Of a DNA stretch of 38,378 nucleotides, positions 15,865 to 24,319 are shown piece after piece. The notes beneath the pieces are model-generated. The model saw only the letters and a program-made list of their open reading frames with translations. It did not search any database and was not told the origin of the DNA. Origin of the DNA: CAIYRG01 sp964494505 (GTDB lineage: Bacteria > Pseudomonadota > Alphaproteobacteria > Micropepsales > Micropepsaceae). A program made the position numbers and the translations under genes. The DNA is taken from positions 1 through 38,378 of the forward strand of contig CAZBRO010000039.1 of assembly GCA_964494505.1 (NCBI GenBank), written 5' to 3'. The number at the start of each line of letters is the position of its first letter. Position 1 is the first letter of the stretch.

Positions 15865-17208
15865 TTACTCCGCGGGCGGGGATAAGTCTAAAGCGCTGGC
15901 CGTCCGCTTTGCGGAGCGTTGCGTCACGAGGGCCATGAGCCAGATCGCACCGGCAATCGCCACCACCACGATCAGCCAGCGAAGGCCGCTTGCAAGGCCC
16001 GCAGCCGTGACCTGCGGCCAGGGAAATTGCTGCAGCACCTGGAAGCGGTCGATCATCCAGTGCCACGCCGTGTGGCCGACGATCACGGAGAGGATGATGG
16101 TTCCCAGGCGTTCGGCCACGACATATTTGAAGAGGATGTTGAGGAGAGGCACGAGCAGCGCAAGCACGAGAATCTGGCCGAGCTCGATTCCGATGTTGAA
16201 GGAGAGGAGCGAGGCAAGCAGGTGGGAGCCTGCGAACTGAAGCGTGTTCCGGAGGCCATAGGAGAATCCGAACCCGTGCACGAGGCCGAAGAGGAACGTG
16301 ATGATCCAGCGCCGCTTCGGCCGCTCGATCACGATGTTCTCGAGCGCCATGTAGAAGACCGACGTCGCGATCAGCGTCTCGATCAGCGGGGGAAACCAAA
16401 GCGCATCCGGCGCGAGATTGTAGGCAGAGGCAAAGAGCGTGATCGAGTGCGCGACGGTGAACGCCGTCACGATCGGGATGAGCGGACGCACGCGGCGGAA
16501 CGGAATGAGGAGACACAGCAGGAACAGCAGATGATCGGTGCCGTCCAGGATGTGGAAAAAGCCGAACCGGACGAAGTTCGCCGCCGCCTGATACCAATTG
16601 GGATCGAGCCTCACGAGGCCGGCATCGCCTTCCAGCGCATAGGCGCGGACAACCCCGCCGGGGGGCAGGAATTCGAGCGCCGTGATCTCCTTCAGCGCGA
16701 AGCGGTCGAACGCCGCATGAATGGAAAAGGCCGAACGATCCGACTGAATCGGGTATTCGAAAAGCACGTCCAGCAGGCCCTGCTCCCAGTAGATCGTCGT
16801 GTCCGGAGAGAGGGGTGGACCCGTAACGTGCGCGAGAGCCGTGTCGTAAGCGCCGAACGATTTGTCTGAATCGAGCGACATGCGCGTCGAGACGATGCGG
16901 GGGCGCGCCAGCAGCCTGTCGTTTTCGTAGACATCCATGTTGTTCGACAGTGCGAGGGTAGCCGCATCGCGCAGGGATTGGTCGACGCGTGCCAGATCGA
17001 CGAAGTCGCGTTCCCGGTGCGGGAATTCCACATCCATCACCGACTTCAGCGGCAGCCGCATCAGCACGCGAAGGACATGGCCTTCGGGCTTGACGAAGGC
17101 GTGGACCGTGACGTCGTTGGGGATGTCGTGCGCGAAGACGGGCGCCGCCAAAAGGATCAACCCTGCCAGAAGCAGCGCCAACCGGCATAACCCGATCCGG
17201 ATACCCAT
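15865..17208 (-). CDS. HupE/UreJ_2 family membrane protein with large periplasmic N-domain
   Basis: A 447-residue protein. A signal peptide (LALLLAGLILLAAPVFAHDIP) leads into a periplasmic domain of about 200 residues, then a membrane domain with about six or seven segments from residue 210 onward. The membrane part shows the HupE/UreJ signatures GFFHILDGTDHLLFLL, AHSITLF, ALENIVIE and LFGLVHGFGFSYGL, whose His/Asp/Glu residues lie inside helices and suggest metal transport. Family relatives are proposed nickel or cobalt transporters. No urease or hydrogenase gene is nearby, so the metal is an open question. Only 24 nt separate it from the M28 peptidase gene and 15 nt from the NHL propeller gene, so one operon is likely. 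Confidence 0.85.
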   Translation of the reverse strand: MGIRIGLCRLALLLAGLILLAAPVFAHDIPNDVTVHAFVKPEGHVLRVLMRLPLKSVMDVEFPHRERDFVDLARVDQSLRDAATLALSNNMDVYENDRLLARPRIVSTRMSLDSDKSFGAYDTALAHVTGPPLSPDTTIYWEQGLLDVLFEYPIQSDRSAFSIHAAFDRFALKEITALEFLPPGGVVRAYALEGDAGLVRLDPNWYQAAANFVRFGFFHILDGTDHLLFLLCLLIPFRRVRPLIPIVTAFTVAHSITLFASAYNLAPDALWFPPLIETLIATSVFYMALENIVIERPKRRWIITFLFGLVHGFGFSYGLRNTLQFAGSHLLASLLSFNIGIELGQILVLALLVPLLNILFKYVVAERLGTIILSVIVGHTAWHWMIDRFQVLQQFPWPQVTAAGLASGLRWLIVVVAIAGAIWLMALVTQRSAKRTASALDLSPPAE

Positions 17209-17223
17209 GCGAACTTCCGCGGC

Positions 17224-18486
17224 CTATTTAGACGTGGGCCAAGTCGCCTCTGCGCCCTGGTTCATCTTGGTCACGGGCGCCATGCCCTTATTGAGGAAGC
17301 GTTGGACCCGTTTTCCTTCATAAGTCTCGGTCGTGTACAGGTTCCCCTTCGAGTCGATGGCGATCGAGTGCACGCCGTAGAAGGTTCCGGGCTGGCGGCC
17401 GCCATCGCCGAAGGTGGTGATCTCCTTCAGCGTCTGGCGGTCGATGATCTTCACCTTCTCGTTCACGCCGTCGGCCATGAAAATCCATCTCTGCTGCGGG
17501 TCTTTCGAAAAGGCGATGTCCCACACGGAGCCGGCGTTCTTGGTGTTCGTCTCGAAAAAGGCTTCCTTGATGAATTTGCCGTCGGGCGTGAACAATTGCA
17601 GCCGGTCGCCGACGCGGTCGCAGACATAGATGATGCGGTCCACCGACATGTCGGCGCAGTGCACCGGATTGTGGAATTGCTGCGTCGGGGCTGCTGCGGG
17701 ATCGTAGGGAGGCATCGGCGTATCGTCGGGCTTGTTGCCATAGGCGCCCCACCACCGCTTCATCTTGCCGGTGTCGGCATCGAGCACGGCGACGCGCTTG
17801 TTCAGATAACCGTCGGCGACGTAGGCCTCATTGGCCTGTTGATCGACCCAGATCTTCGCGACGCGGCCGAAATTCAGCGGATCGTTGCTGCCGCCGGCGA
17901 ATCCTGCGACCTGGCCCTCGCCGGTTCCGGCCGCGGCCGTTGCGCTGCGGCGCGCGCCCTTTTTGCCGACCTGCATGACGAACTTGCCGTCCTTGGTGAA
18001 TTTCAGAAGCTCCGAATCGGGGCCGCCATTGCCGCCGATCCAGACAAAGCCTTTGTAATCTACGAAGATGCCGTGGTTGGAATCGGGCCACTCATAGCCT
18101 TCGCCGGGTCCGCCCCAATGGCGCAAGAGATTGCCGGCCTGATCGAATTCCAGCACCGGCGGCGCGCCGGCGCAGCATTCGCCGGTCTTGTCTTCGAGCG
18201 GCTTTTCGTTGCGGGCGAGCGTGGCGGAACTGCGATGGATGATCCAGACATGATCGTCCGTATCGACCCAGACGCCGATGGTGGAGCCCAGCACCCAGTG
18301 GTTGGGGAGCGGTTTGGGCCACAGCGGATCGACTTCGAAGCGCGGCGCCATCATGCCGGTGGTTTGCGCGGCCGCGGTCTTGTCGAGCACCGCCTGCCCA
18401 ATGGCGAGGCCGCCGAGCAGCGCCACGAACCCCGCGCCGATGAGTAGATTTTTGCGTGAGCGCATCAGGCCGGTCAGCTTGCTCAT
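17224..18486 (-). CDS. Exported NHL-repeat beta-propeller protein
   Basis: A 420-residue protein. The start at 18486 is chosen because GGGAGGGG lies just upstream, while in-frame codons further out give an unconserved leader. An N-terminal hydrophobic segment (about 14-32) is a signal anchor or signal peptide. The rest has NHL/six-bladed propeller repeats such as GVWVDTDDHVWIIHRSS, FVDYKGFVWIGGNGG and SIAIDSKGNLYTTETYEGKR. Propellers of this type resemble peptidyl-alpha-hydroxyglycine lyase or ligand-binding proteins, and no catalytic set can be assigned safely. It is the first gene of the minus-strand run that continues into the HupE-type and M28 genes. Confidence 0.85.
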   Translation of the reverse strand: MSKLTGLMRSRKNLLIGAGFVALLGGLAIGQAVLDKTAAAQTTGMMAPRFEVDPLWPKPLPNHWVLGSTIGVWVDTDDHVWIIHRSSATLARNEKPLEDKTGECCAGAPPVLEFDQAGNLLRHWGGPGEGYEWPDSNHGIFVDYKGFVWIGGNGGPDSELLKFTKDGKFVMQVGKKGARRSATAAAGTGEGQVAGFAGGSNDPLNFGRVAKIWVDQQANEAYVADGYLNKRVAVLDADTGKMKRWWGAYGNKPDDTPMPPYDPAAAPTQQFHNPVHCADMSVDRIIYVCDRVGDRLQLFTPDGKFIKEAFFETNTKNAGSVWDIAFSKDPQQRWIFMADGVNEKVKIIDRQTLKEITTFGDGGRQPGTFYGVHSIAIDSKGNLYTTETYEGKRVQRFLNKGMAPVTKMNQGAEATWPTSK

Positions 18487-18713
18487 ATTCCCCTCCCGAG
18501 GGCGTTGATGTCCCGTGACCTTGGCTATGAGCATAGCAATTCCGCCCGGACAGCGGAACGGCCGCAACCCCAATTCTTCAGTAGCCCAGACCTTTCAAGA
18601 GTTCCGATCTGAAGAGGTGGAGGTCATCTCTCTTGGACAGCTACATTCTTGGTCGTCGTTCGGCTATATTCACGATTCGTTCCGCGGCTTTGTCTCATCA
18701 CAGGTTATCGCGA

Positions 18714-19628
18714 GTGGGTGCTCGATCAAAAATTGAGTGGACCGATTCCACATTCAATCCGTGGGTCGGGTGCACGAAAATATCTCGCACGCGGCGTGCA
18801 CCATCAGCCTGCGATTTTTGTTACGCGGAGAAGTGGGCGAAGCGGAGTGGTCAGGTTGAGTGGGGCAATCATCCTCGCCGTCGTACTTCCAAATCATATT
18901 GGCGCAGTCCCCTCAAGTGGAACGTCCAAGCTAAATCGTTTCAGTCAGAACACGGACGAAGACAGAGAGTATTCTGTGCTTCGCTCGCTGACGTATTCGA
19001 TAACCAAGTCGATCCGGAGTGGCGCGCGGACCTATTCAGTCTGATTCGGTCGTGTGACCAATTGGATTGGCAGCTTTTGACCAAGCGACCGCAAAACATC
19101 AGCAAAATGATTCCTTCGGATTGGGACCGAGGATATCCAAACGTCTGGCTTGGTACGACTGCTGAAGACGCGAGTGCCTACGAACAACGTGTCTCTCATC
19201 TTCTTGAGATTCCTGCTGCCGTTCGCTTTGTCAGCTACGAGCCTGCCATGGGCCCGCTACGACAACTGGACATTGATGGCCGCTATCCCAATTGGCTGAT
19301 TATAGGCGGCGAAAGCGGTGTCCGTTTCGATCGAGTGCGGCTAACTAATCCGCAGTGGGCAAGAGATGCGATCGCAGAATGTTTGCGCCTCGGAATTGCA
19401 CCCTTCTTAAAGCAATGGGGAACTTATAAGAACAATCCTTATGTCGTCGAAAAAGGTTACTCGGACGAACAAGCGATGAAGATGGATCCCCCCGAAAATG
19501 GGAAAGGGGGAGGTAAATTGGACGGCCAGCTTTGGCGAGACTTTCCAGTGCCGGAATTGACATTGTCTTTGCTTAGCAGGGGGGTGGCTGAAAATGGCTC
19601 AGAAGGACGAGCATTACTTTTTGGATGA
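18714..19628 (+). CDS. DUF5131 (phage Gp37/Gp68-like) three-Cys-motif protein
   Basis: Belongs to the Gp37/Gp68 (DUF5131) family: SKIEWTDSTFNPWVGCTKIS, FCASLADVFDNQVDPEWR, WQLLTKRP, FVSYEPAMGPL and IIGGESG are all family landmarks. Three cysteines (C20, C33, C36 from the GTG start) form C-x12-C-x2-C ending in CYAE. This resembles a radical-SAM-like Fe-S site, with a longer first spacing than the common C-x6-C-x2-C. The GTG at 18714 gives the family N-terminus. An ATG- or TTG-type start as far up as 18633 would add 27 unconserved residues. The gene is lower in GC than its surroundings and overlaps the start of tcmP by 35 nt. The reaction is unknown to me; a nucleic-acid or nucleotide modification role is inference. 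Confidence 0.88.
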   Translation: MGARSKIEWTDSTFNPWVGCTKISRTRRAPSACDFCYAEKWAKRSGQVEWGNHPRRRTSKSYWRSPLKWNVQAKSFQSEHGRRQRVFCASLADVFDNQVDPEWRADLFSLIRSCDQLDWQLLTKRPQNISKMIPSDWDRGYPNVWLGTTAEDASAYEQRVSHLLEIPAAVRFVSYEPAMGPLRQLDIDGRYPNWLIIGGESGVRFDRVRLTNPQWARDAIAECLRLGIAPFLKQWGTYKNNPYVVEKGYSDEQAMKMDPPENGKGGGKLDGQLWRDFPVPELTLSLLSRGVAENGSEGRALLFG

Positions 19629-20424
19629 ACACGGGTTTCTTGTCGAAAATGTTGGTGCATGGGCGCGCGACAAACTCAAAATCCTGACGGACTACATCCA
19701 AGCATCCGGTGCTGCTCGACGTAAATATTTGGATTCAGGCGCCGCCTATATCGATGTATTCTGCGGCCCGGGTCGTTCGAAAATTCGAACGACTGGAGTA
19801 CTCATCGATGGCAGTCCAGTCGCGGCCTACAAAAAGGCTAAGAGTTCGCTCGCGCCATTCACGTCAATAAGCATTTCGGATGCTGAGCCAAAGCTGTTAA
19901 GCGCAGCGGAAAAACGCCTTGCATCTCTCCATGCGCCCGTCTCGGCCACCCCTGGCCCAGCTAGCTTAGCAATGCCACAAATCGTCAGGTTTCTTAACAA
20001 GAATGGCTTGCACTTCGCTTTTCTTGATCCACACAACTTAGGTACGCTGTCATTTGATCTGTTTGAAAGCTTGGCTGAGCTCAAGCGGATTGACATTCTC
20101 GTACACGTAAGTTTGTCCGACTTGCAGCGCAACGCGGATCGCTACACTTCAGAAGACCACGACCAATTCGATAACTTTGCTCCCGGTTGGCGAAAAAGCG
20201 TCAAAGTTGATGTGAGTCAAAACGCTCTGCGTGCAGCCATTCTGGAATATTGGTCCAAAAAGGTAATGAGACTTGGACTTCCGAGGGCAGAACACTGCGA
20301 ACTTATTACCGGGGACCGAGGTCAGCGACTTTATTGGCTGATCTTTCTCTCGAGACACGAGCTCGCGCACGACCTTTGGTTGAAGATCAGTTCTTCAGCG
20401 AAGTCGCCGGATTTAGGCTTCTGA
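19594..20424 (+). CDS. tcmP: Three-Cys-motif partner protein TcmP
   Basis: A 276-residue member of the TcmP family (TIGR04474), named because it is encoded next to a three-Cys-motif protein, as here. The N-terminus reads WARDKLKILTDYIQA. The motif DVFCGPGRSK (Asp54 to Lys63) resembles the SAM-binding motif I of class I methyltransferases, and FLDPHNLG (Asp145-Pro146) sits where such enzymes carry a catalytic DPP-type motif. A methyltransferase-like fold is therefore likely, but activity is unproven. Its start overlaps the DUF5131 gene by 35 nt in another frame, and a G-rich stretch just upstream can act as Shine-Dalgarno. The pair is the only content of a lower-GC islet between the NHL gene and leuB. 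Confidence 0.88.
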   Translation: MAQKDEHYFLDEHGFLVENVGAWARDKLKILTDYIQASGAARRKYLDSGAAYIDVFCGPGRSKIRTTGVLIDGSPVAAYKKAKSSLAPFTSISISDAEPKLLSAAEKRLASLHAPVSATPGPASLAMPQIVRFLNKNGLHFAFLDPHNLGTLSFDLFESLAELKRIDILVHVSLSDLQRNADRYTSEDHDQFDNFAPGWRKSVKVDVSQNALRAAILEYWSKKVMRLGLPRAEHCELITGDRGQRLYWLIFLSRHELAHDLWLKISSSAKSPDLGF

Positions 20425-20449
20425 TCGCAGGGTTTTTTCGAATTGATGT

Positions 20450-21559
20450 TCACTTGCTGAGCGTCTCCAGGGCGGCGATGACGGCGTCACCCATCTCGCG
20501 CGTGCCGACGAGCGTCTTGCCCGGCTGCATGATGTCGCCGGTGCGAAGCCCGTCGTTCAGCACCTTTTCGACGGCGTTCTCGACCAGCTTCGCCTCCTCG
20601 CCGCGGCCGAAAGAATAACGCAGGCACATGGCGAGCGAGAGGATGCAGGCGAACGGGTTGGCGAGGCCCTTGCCCGCGATGTCGGGCGCGGTCCCATGGA
20701 CCGGCTCATAGAGCCCCGGCTGGCGCCCCGTCCTCTCGTCCTTGGCGCCGAGCGAAGCGGAAGGCAGCATGCCGATGGACCCGGTGCATTGGGCGGCTTC
20801 GTCGGAGAGCACGTCGCCGAACAGATTGTCGGTGACGATCACGTCGAACTGCTTGGGGTTGCGCACCAGCTGCATCGCGCAATTGTCGGCGAGGATATGG
20901 GTCAACTCCACGTCGGCGAACTCGGCCGCATGGAGCTTGGTGACTTCCTGCCGCCAGAGCACGCCCGTATGCATGACGTTGGATTTTTCCGCCGAGGCGA
21001 CGCGGTTCGAGCGCAGCCGCGCCAGCCCGAAGGCCACCCGCGCGATGCGCTGAATCTCGCCGGTCGTATAGACCTGCGTGTCCACGGCGCGCCTTGTGCC
21101 GTCATTGAGCTCGATGATCCCGCGCGGCTCGCCGAAATAGACCCCGCCGGTCAACTCGCGGATGATCAGAAGATCCAGGCCCGAGACCACATCGGGGCGC
21201 AGCGTGGAGGCATCCTTCAGCGCGTCGAAGCAGATGGCCGGCCGTAAGTTCGCGAACAGCTCCAGGTCCTTGCGCAGCCGAAGGAGCCCGCGCTCGGGTT
21301 TCTTGTCGAACGGGTTGTTGTCCCATTTGGGACCGCCCACCGCGCCGAACAGCACCGCGTCGGCGGCATGGGCGAGCTTCATCGTCTCTTCGGAAACCGC
21401 CTCGCCTTCGGCATCGAGTGCCGCTCCGCCCACGAGTGCGCGTTCGACGGAAAAGGAAAGGCCGCGATTTTGCCCAAGCCAATTCAGCACGCGCTCGGTT
21501 TCCGCCATGACTTCGGGGCCGATGCCGTCGCCGGGGAGAAGCAGGATTTTGTAGGTCAT
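20450..21559 (-). CDS. leuB: 3-isopropylmalate dehydrogenase
   Basis: Oxidatively decarboxylates 3-isopropylmalate with NAD+ in leucine biosynthesis, as a cytoplasmic dimer. At 369 residues the length is standard. Signatures include LLPGDGIGPEV at the N-terminus, RPE-type substrate arginines around ERGLLRLRKDL and LRPA, the metal site DNLFGDVLSDEAAQCTGSIG, and the NAD-binding segment EPVHGTAPDIAGKGLANP. It lies downstream of leuD on the same strand with a palindromic repeat between them. Its stop is only 25 nt from the end of tcmP, which marks the edge of the low-GC islet. Confidence 0.97.
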   Translation of the reverse strand: MTYKILLLPGDGIGPEVMAETERVLNWLGQNRGLSFSVERALVGGAALDAEGEAVSEETMKLAHAADAVLFGAVGGPKWDNNPFDKKPERGLLRLRKDLELFANLRPAICFDALKDASTLRPDVVSGLDLLIIRELTGGVYFGEPRGIIELNDGTRRAVDTQVYTTGEIQRIARVAFGLARLRSNRVASAEKSNVMHTGVLWRQEVTKLHAAEFADVELTHILADNCAMQLVRNPKQFDVIVTDNLFGDVLSDEAAQCTGSIGMLPSASLGAKDERTGRQPGLYEPVHGTAPDIAGKGLANPFACILSLAMCLRYSFGRGEEAKLVENAVEKVLNDGLRTGDIMQPGKTLVGTREMGDAVIAALETLSK

Positions 21560-21581
21560 CTTATTTGTCCATGCTGATTTG

Positions 21582-21637
21582 CCTTCCCCCCTTGTGAGGG
21601 AAGGTGGCGCGAAGGGGCGTCAGCCCCGCTGCGCGCC
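21582..21637. repeat. GC-rich palindromic intergenic repeat, copy C (leuD-leuB spacer)
   Basis: A hairpin with perfect arms CCTTCCC (21582-21588) and GGGAAGG (21598-21604) is followed by a second stem, GGCGCG (21606-21611) with CGCGCC (21632-21637). The second stem encloses GGGGC/GCCCC around GTCA. Same plan as copies A and B, but here it sits inside a probable operon, where it could alter the ratio of leuD to leuB message. Confidence 0.6.
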
Positions 21638-21657
21638 GGAAGGGGAGTATCGCTAAA

Positions 21658-22263
21658 TCACACCCAAGGCTGGCTTAAGGCGCGTTCGGATTCGAATTTG
21701 GAAATGTCCGATTCGTGGCGCAGCGTCAGTCCGATGTCGTCCCAGCCGTTCAGCAGGCACTGCTTCCGGAAAGGATCGATCTCGAATTTGATGCAGCCGC
21801 CGTCCGGCCCGCGGATTTCCTGTTTCTCCAGATCGACGCTGATAACGGCGTTCGCGCCGCGTTCGGCGTCGTCCATCAGTTTGTCGACGTCGGCCTGCGG
21901 CAGCGCGATGGGCAGGATGCCGTTCTTGAAGCAGTTGTTGTAGAAGATGTCCGCGAAGGACGGGGCAATCACGCAGCGTATGCCGAAATCGAGCAACGCC
22001 CAGGGCGCGTGCTCGCGGCTTGAGCCGCAGCCGAAATTGGCGCCCGCGACCAGGATCTGTGCCTTGCGATAGGCCGGCTTGTTCAGCACGAAATCGGGCT
22101 TCTCCGAGCCGTCGTCGTTGTAGCGCTGCTCGAAGAACAGCGCCGAGCCGAGGCCCGTCCGCTTGGTGGTCTTCAGGAATTGCTTGGGGATGAGCATGTC
22201 GGTGTCGACATTGCCCATCGGGAGCGGCGCCGCAACGCCGGAAAGTTTTGTGAATTGCTGCAT
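21658..22263 (-). CDS. leuD: 3-isopropylmalate dehydratase small subunit
   Basis: The small swivel-domain subunit of isopropylmalate isomerase, which interconverts 2- and 3-isopropylmalate together with LeuC. At 201 residues it is full length. Signatures are NVDTDMLIPKQFLK, GANFGCGSSREHAPWAL and APSFADIFYNNCFKNGILPI. leuC is not adjacent: the upstream neighbour is a divergent cyclase gene, so the large subunit must be encoded elsewhere. leuB follows on the same strand after a palindromic repeat. Confidence 0.97.
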   Translation of the reverse strand: MQQFTKLSGVAAPLPMGNVDTDMLIPKQFLKTTKRTGLGSALFFEQRYNDDGSEKPDFVLNKPAYRKAQILVAGANFGCGSSREHAPWALLDFGIRCVIAPSFADIFYNNCFKNGILPIALPQADVDKLMDDAERGANAVISVDLEKQEIRGPDGGCIKFEIDPFRKQCLLNGWDDIGLTLRHESDISKFESERALSQPWV

Positions 22264-22371
22264 GGCGGGGGAACCTAACGGGTGAGGGCCACCCGCTCAA
22301 GCCGAATTTGCGTGACCTGGACAGGGCGCAAAAAGGAGCGGATTCTCAGCCCGAACCGCGGAGGTAAAGCC

Positions 22372-23289
22372 ATGGCAAAGGCCGGATTTTCGATGCTGCA
22401 GGGGTTCGCCTTGGCCGTCGGGCTGGCGGTGGCCTCTGGCGCCCAGGCGGCAAACGCGCCCGGTCTCTGGGGCGTCTATGACGACGTGCTGGCGCACGCC
22501 AAATATGTCGACCTCACCCACACGATCGCGCCGAACATCCCGGTCTGGCACGGGTTTGCGATCTCGAAATTCATGCCGGCGACCAATCCCGAAACCAGGA
22601 AGGCCTACAACTATAAGACGGACGGTTTCGAGGCCACGCATTACGACCTGTCGAGCGATCAGCTCGGCACGCAGCTCGATCCCCCCGCCCATTGGGCGCC
22701 GGAATACCCGGCAATCGACGAACTGCCCCCGACCTATGCGGTGCGGCCGCTGGTGGTGATCTCGATTGCCGATCAAGTGAAGCGCGATCCCGGCTACCAG
22801 ATGCAGGTTGCCGACGTGCTCGCCTGGGAGAAGAGCCACGGGCGGATTCCGGCGGGATCGGTGGTGTTCATCCGCTCGGATTGGTCCAAGCGCTGGCCGG
22901 ACCCGAAACTCGCCGAGGAGACGAAATTCCCCGGCGTGAAACTGGCGGCGCTGCAATTCCTGCATGAAGAGCGGCATATCCTGATGCACGGGCACGAGCC
23001 GCTGGATACCGATACGACGCCTAATTTGGAAGGTGAATCCTGGCTGATGCATCACGGCTATACCCAGGCCGAAGGCGTCGCCAATCTGGATCAGGTGCCG
23101 GAAGCGGGCGCGCTCGTCGCCATCGGTTACCCGAAGTTCAAGGGCGGGACCGGCGGCTATGCGCGCTATATCGCAATCTGTCCGCCGGATTGGCGCTATG
23201 GGGTGAGCATCGGCCCCAACGATGCGCCCCTGCCGAAATCGGCGCGGATTTTGCACTGGGACGACAAGGCGGGCACGCGCGTGCGATAA
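22372..23289 (+). CDS. Exported cyclase family protein (kynurenine formamidase-like fold)
   Basis: A 305-residue protein of the cyclase family (PF04199), a metal-dependent hydrolase group that includes bacterial kynurenine formamidase. The start is fixed by GGAGGT at 22360-22365, 6 nt before the ATG. A signal peptide (FALAVGLAVASGAQAA) predicts export. The family motif appears as DLTHTIAPNIPVW followed by GTQLDPPAHW; the first His of the classical GTHxDxPxH is Gln here, as in some family branches. The substrate is unknown, since exported members are generally not tryptophan-pathway enzymes. It is followed after 27 nt by a hydrolase gene, so the two probably act in one degradation route. Confidence 0.85.
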   Translation: MAKAGFSMLQGFALAVGLAVASGAQAANAPGLWGVYDDVLAHAKYVDLTHTIAPNIPVWHGFAISKFMPATNPETRKAYNYKTDGFEATHYDLSSDQLGTQLDPPAHWAPEYPAIDELPPTYAVRPLVVISIADQVKRDPGYQMQVADVLAWEKSHGRIPAGSVVFIRSDWSKRWPDPKLAEETKFPGVKLAALQFLHEERHILMHGHEPLDTDTTPNLEGESWLMHHGYTQAEGVANLDQVPEAGALVAIGYPKFKGGTGGYARYIAICPPDWRYGVSIGPNDAPLPKSARILHWDDKAGTRVR

Positions 23290-23316
23290 TGGGTGGGATA
23301 CGAGAGGGGCGAGGCC

Positions 23317-24291
23317 ATGATTGACCGCCGCTGCTTCACCGCGATCATTGCAGCGGCCGCCGCCGCGCCCGGGGGCGCGTTCGCGCAAACGGCCGCACAG
23401 CCTCCCATCAAGCGTGTTCGTACCCCCGTGCTTGAGATCGCCTATGAGGAAACGGGCCCCGCGGCCGGTGCGCCCGCGATCCTGCTGCATGGGTTCCCCT
23501 ACGATCCGCGCGCCTTCGACGAGGTGGCGCCCATCCTGGCAGCGCAAGGCTATCGCGTCCTCGTTCCTTATCTTCGCGGCTATGGCGCGACGCGGTTCCT
23601 CTCGCCCGTCACGATGCGCTCCGGTCAGCAGGGGGCACTCGGGCGCGACCTGCTCGATTTTTTGGATGCGCTGAACATTCGGAACGCAGTGCTGGTGGGA
23701 TTCGATTGGGGCGGACGTGCGGCCTGCGTCGTGGCGGCGCTGTGGCCCGAACGCGTGAAGGGGCTGGTGTCCTGCACGGGCTACACCATTCAGGACATCG
23801 CCGCGTCCGCCAGACCTGCGCCGCCGGAGCAGGAAAACCGCCTCTGGTACCAATATTATTTTCACACCGAGCGCGGGCGCGCGGGGCTCACGGCGAACCG
23901 CTATGCGTTCTGCAAGCTGCTGTGGAAATTGTGGTCGCCGGCCTGGAATTTCGACGAGGCCACCTATGCCCGCACCGCGAAGTCGTTCGACAATCCCGAT
24001 TTCGTGGATGTCGTGATCCATTCCTATCGTCACCGCTTCGGCTACGTCGCGGGCGACCCGGCGTACGAATCCATCGAGCAGGAGTTAGCCAAGCAGCCCA
24101 AGATCGCCGTACCCACGATTGTGCTCCAGGGCGGCGGCGACGGCGTGAATGCTGCTGCCGCATCGGAGACACAGGCGCGATACTTCACCGGCCGCTACGA
24201 GCGCCGATTGATTCCCCGCGTCGGCCACGATGTGCCGCAGGAAGCGCCACGGGAGACCGCGCAAGCCGCACTCGATCTCTTCAAAGCCTGA
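23317..24291 (+). CDS. Tat-exported alpha/beta hydrolase with Asp nucleophile
   Basis: A 324-residue protein beginning DRRCFTAIIAAAAAAPGG, a plausible twin-arginine signal (Arg4-Arg5). The hydrolase fold shows the oxyanion-side LLHGFPYD, nucleophile elbow VGFDWGG with Asp130, and catalytic His304 in RVGHDVP. An Asp nucleophile in a GxDxGG elbow is typical of haloalkane dehalogenases and epoxide hydrolases and not of Ser esterases. The start at 23317 has GGGGCGAGG just upstream, while an in-frame GTG at 23293 lacks such a site. It follows the cyclase gene in the same direction. Confidence 0.85.
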   Translation: MIDRRCFTAIIAAAAAAPGGAFAQTAAQPPIKRVRTPVLEIAYEETGPAAGAPAILLHGFPYDPRAFDEVAPILAAQGYRVLVPYLRGYGATRFLSPVTMRSGQQGALGRDLLDFLDALNIRNAVLVGFDWGGRAACVVAALWPERVKGLVSCTGYTIQDIAASARPAPPEQENRLWYQYYFHTERGRAGLTANRYAFCKLLWKLWSPAWNFDEATYARTAKSFDNPDFVDVVIHSYRHRFGYVAGDPAYESIEQELAKQPKIAVPTIVLQGGGDGVNAAAASETQARYFTGRYERRLIPRVGHDVPQEAPRETAQAALDLFKA

Positions 24292-24319
24292 CGATTCGGC
24301 AGGAAACGGCGGACGAACC

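Noticed and set aside
15470..17188. 572-codon minus-strand frame across the M28 and HupE-type genes
   Set aside because: It crosses two well-supported genes in another frame and has no recognisable domain.
22297..24033. 578-codon open frame on the minus strand
   Set aside because: Antisense to the cyclase and hydrolase genes, both of which have good starts and signal peptides.
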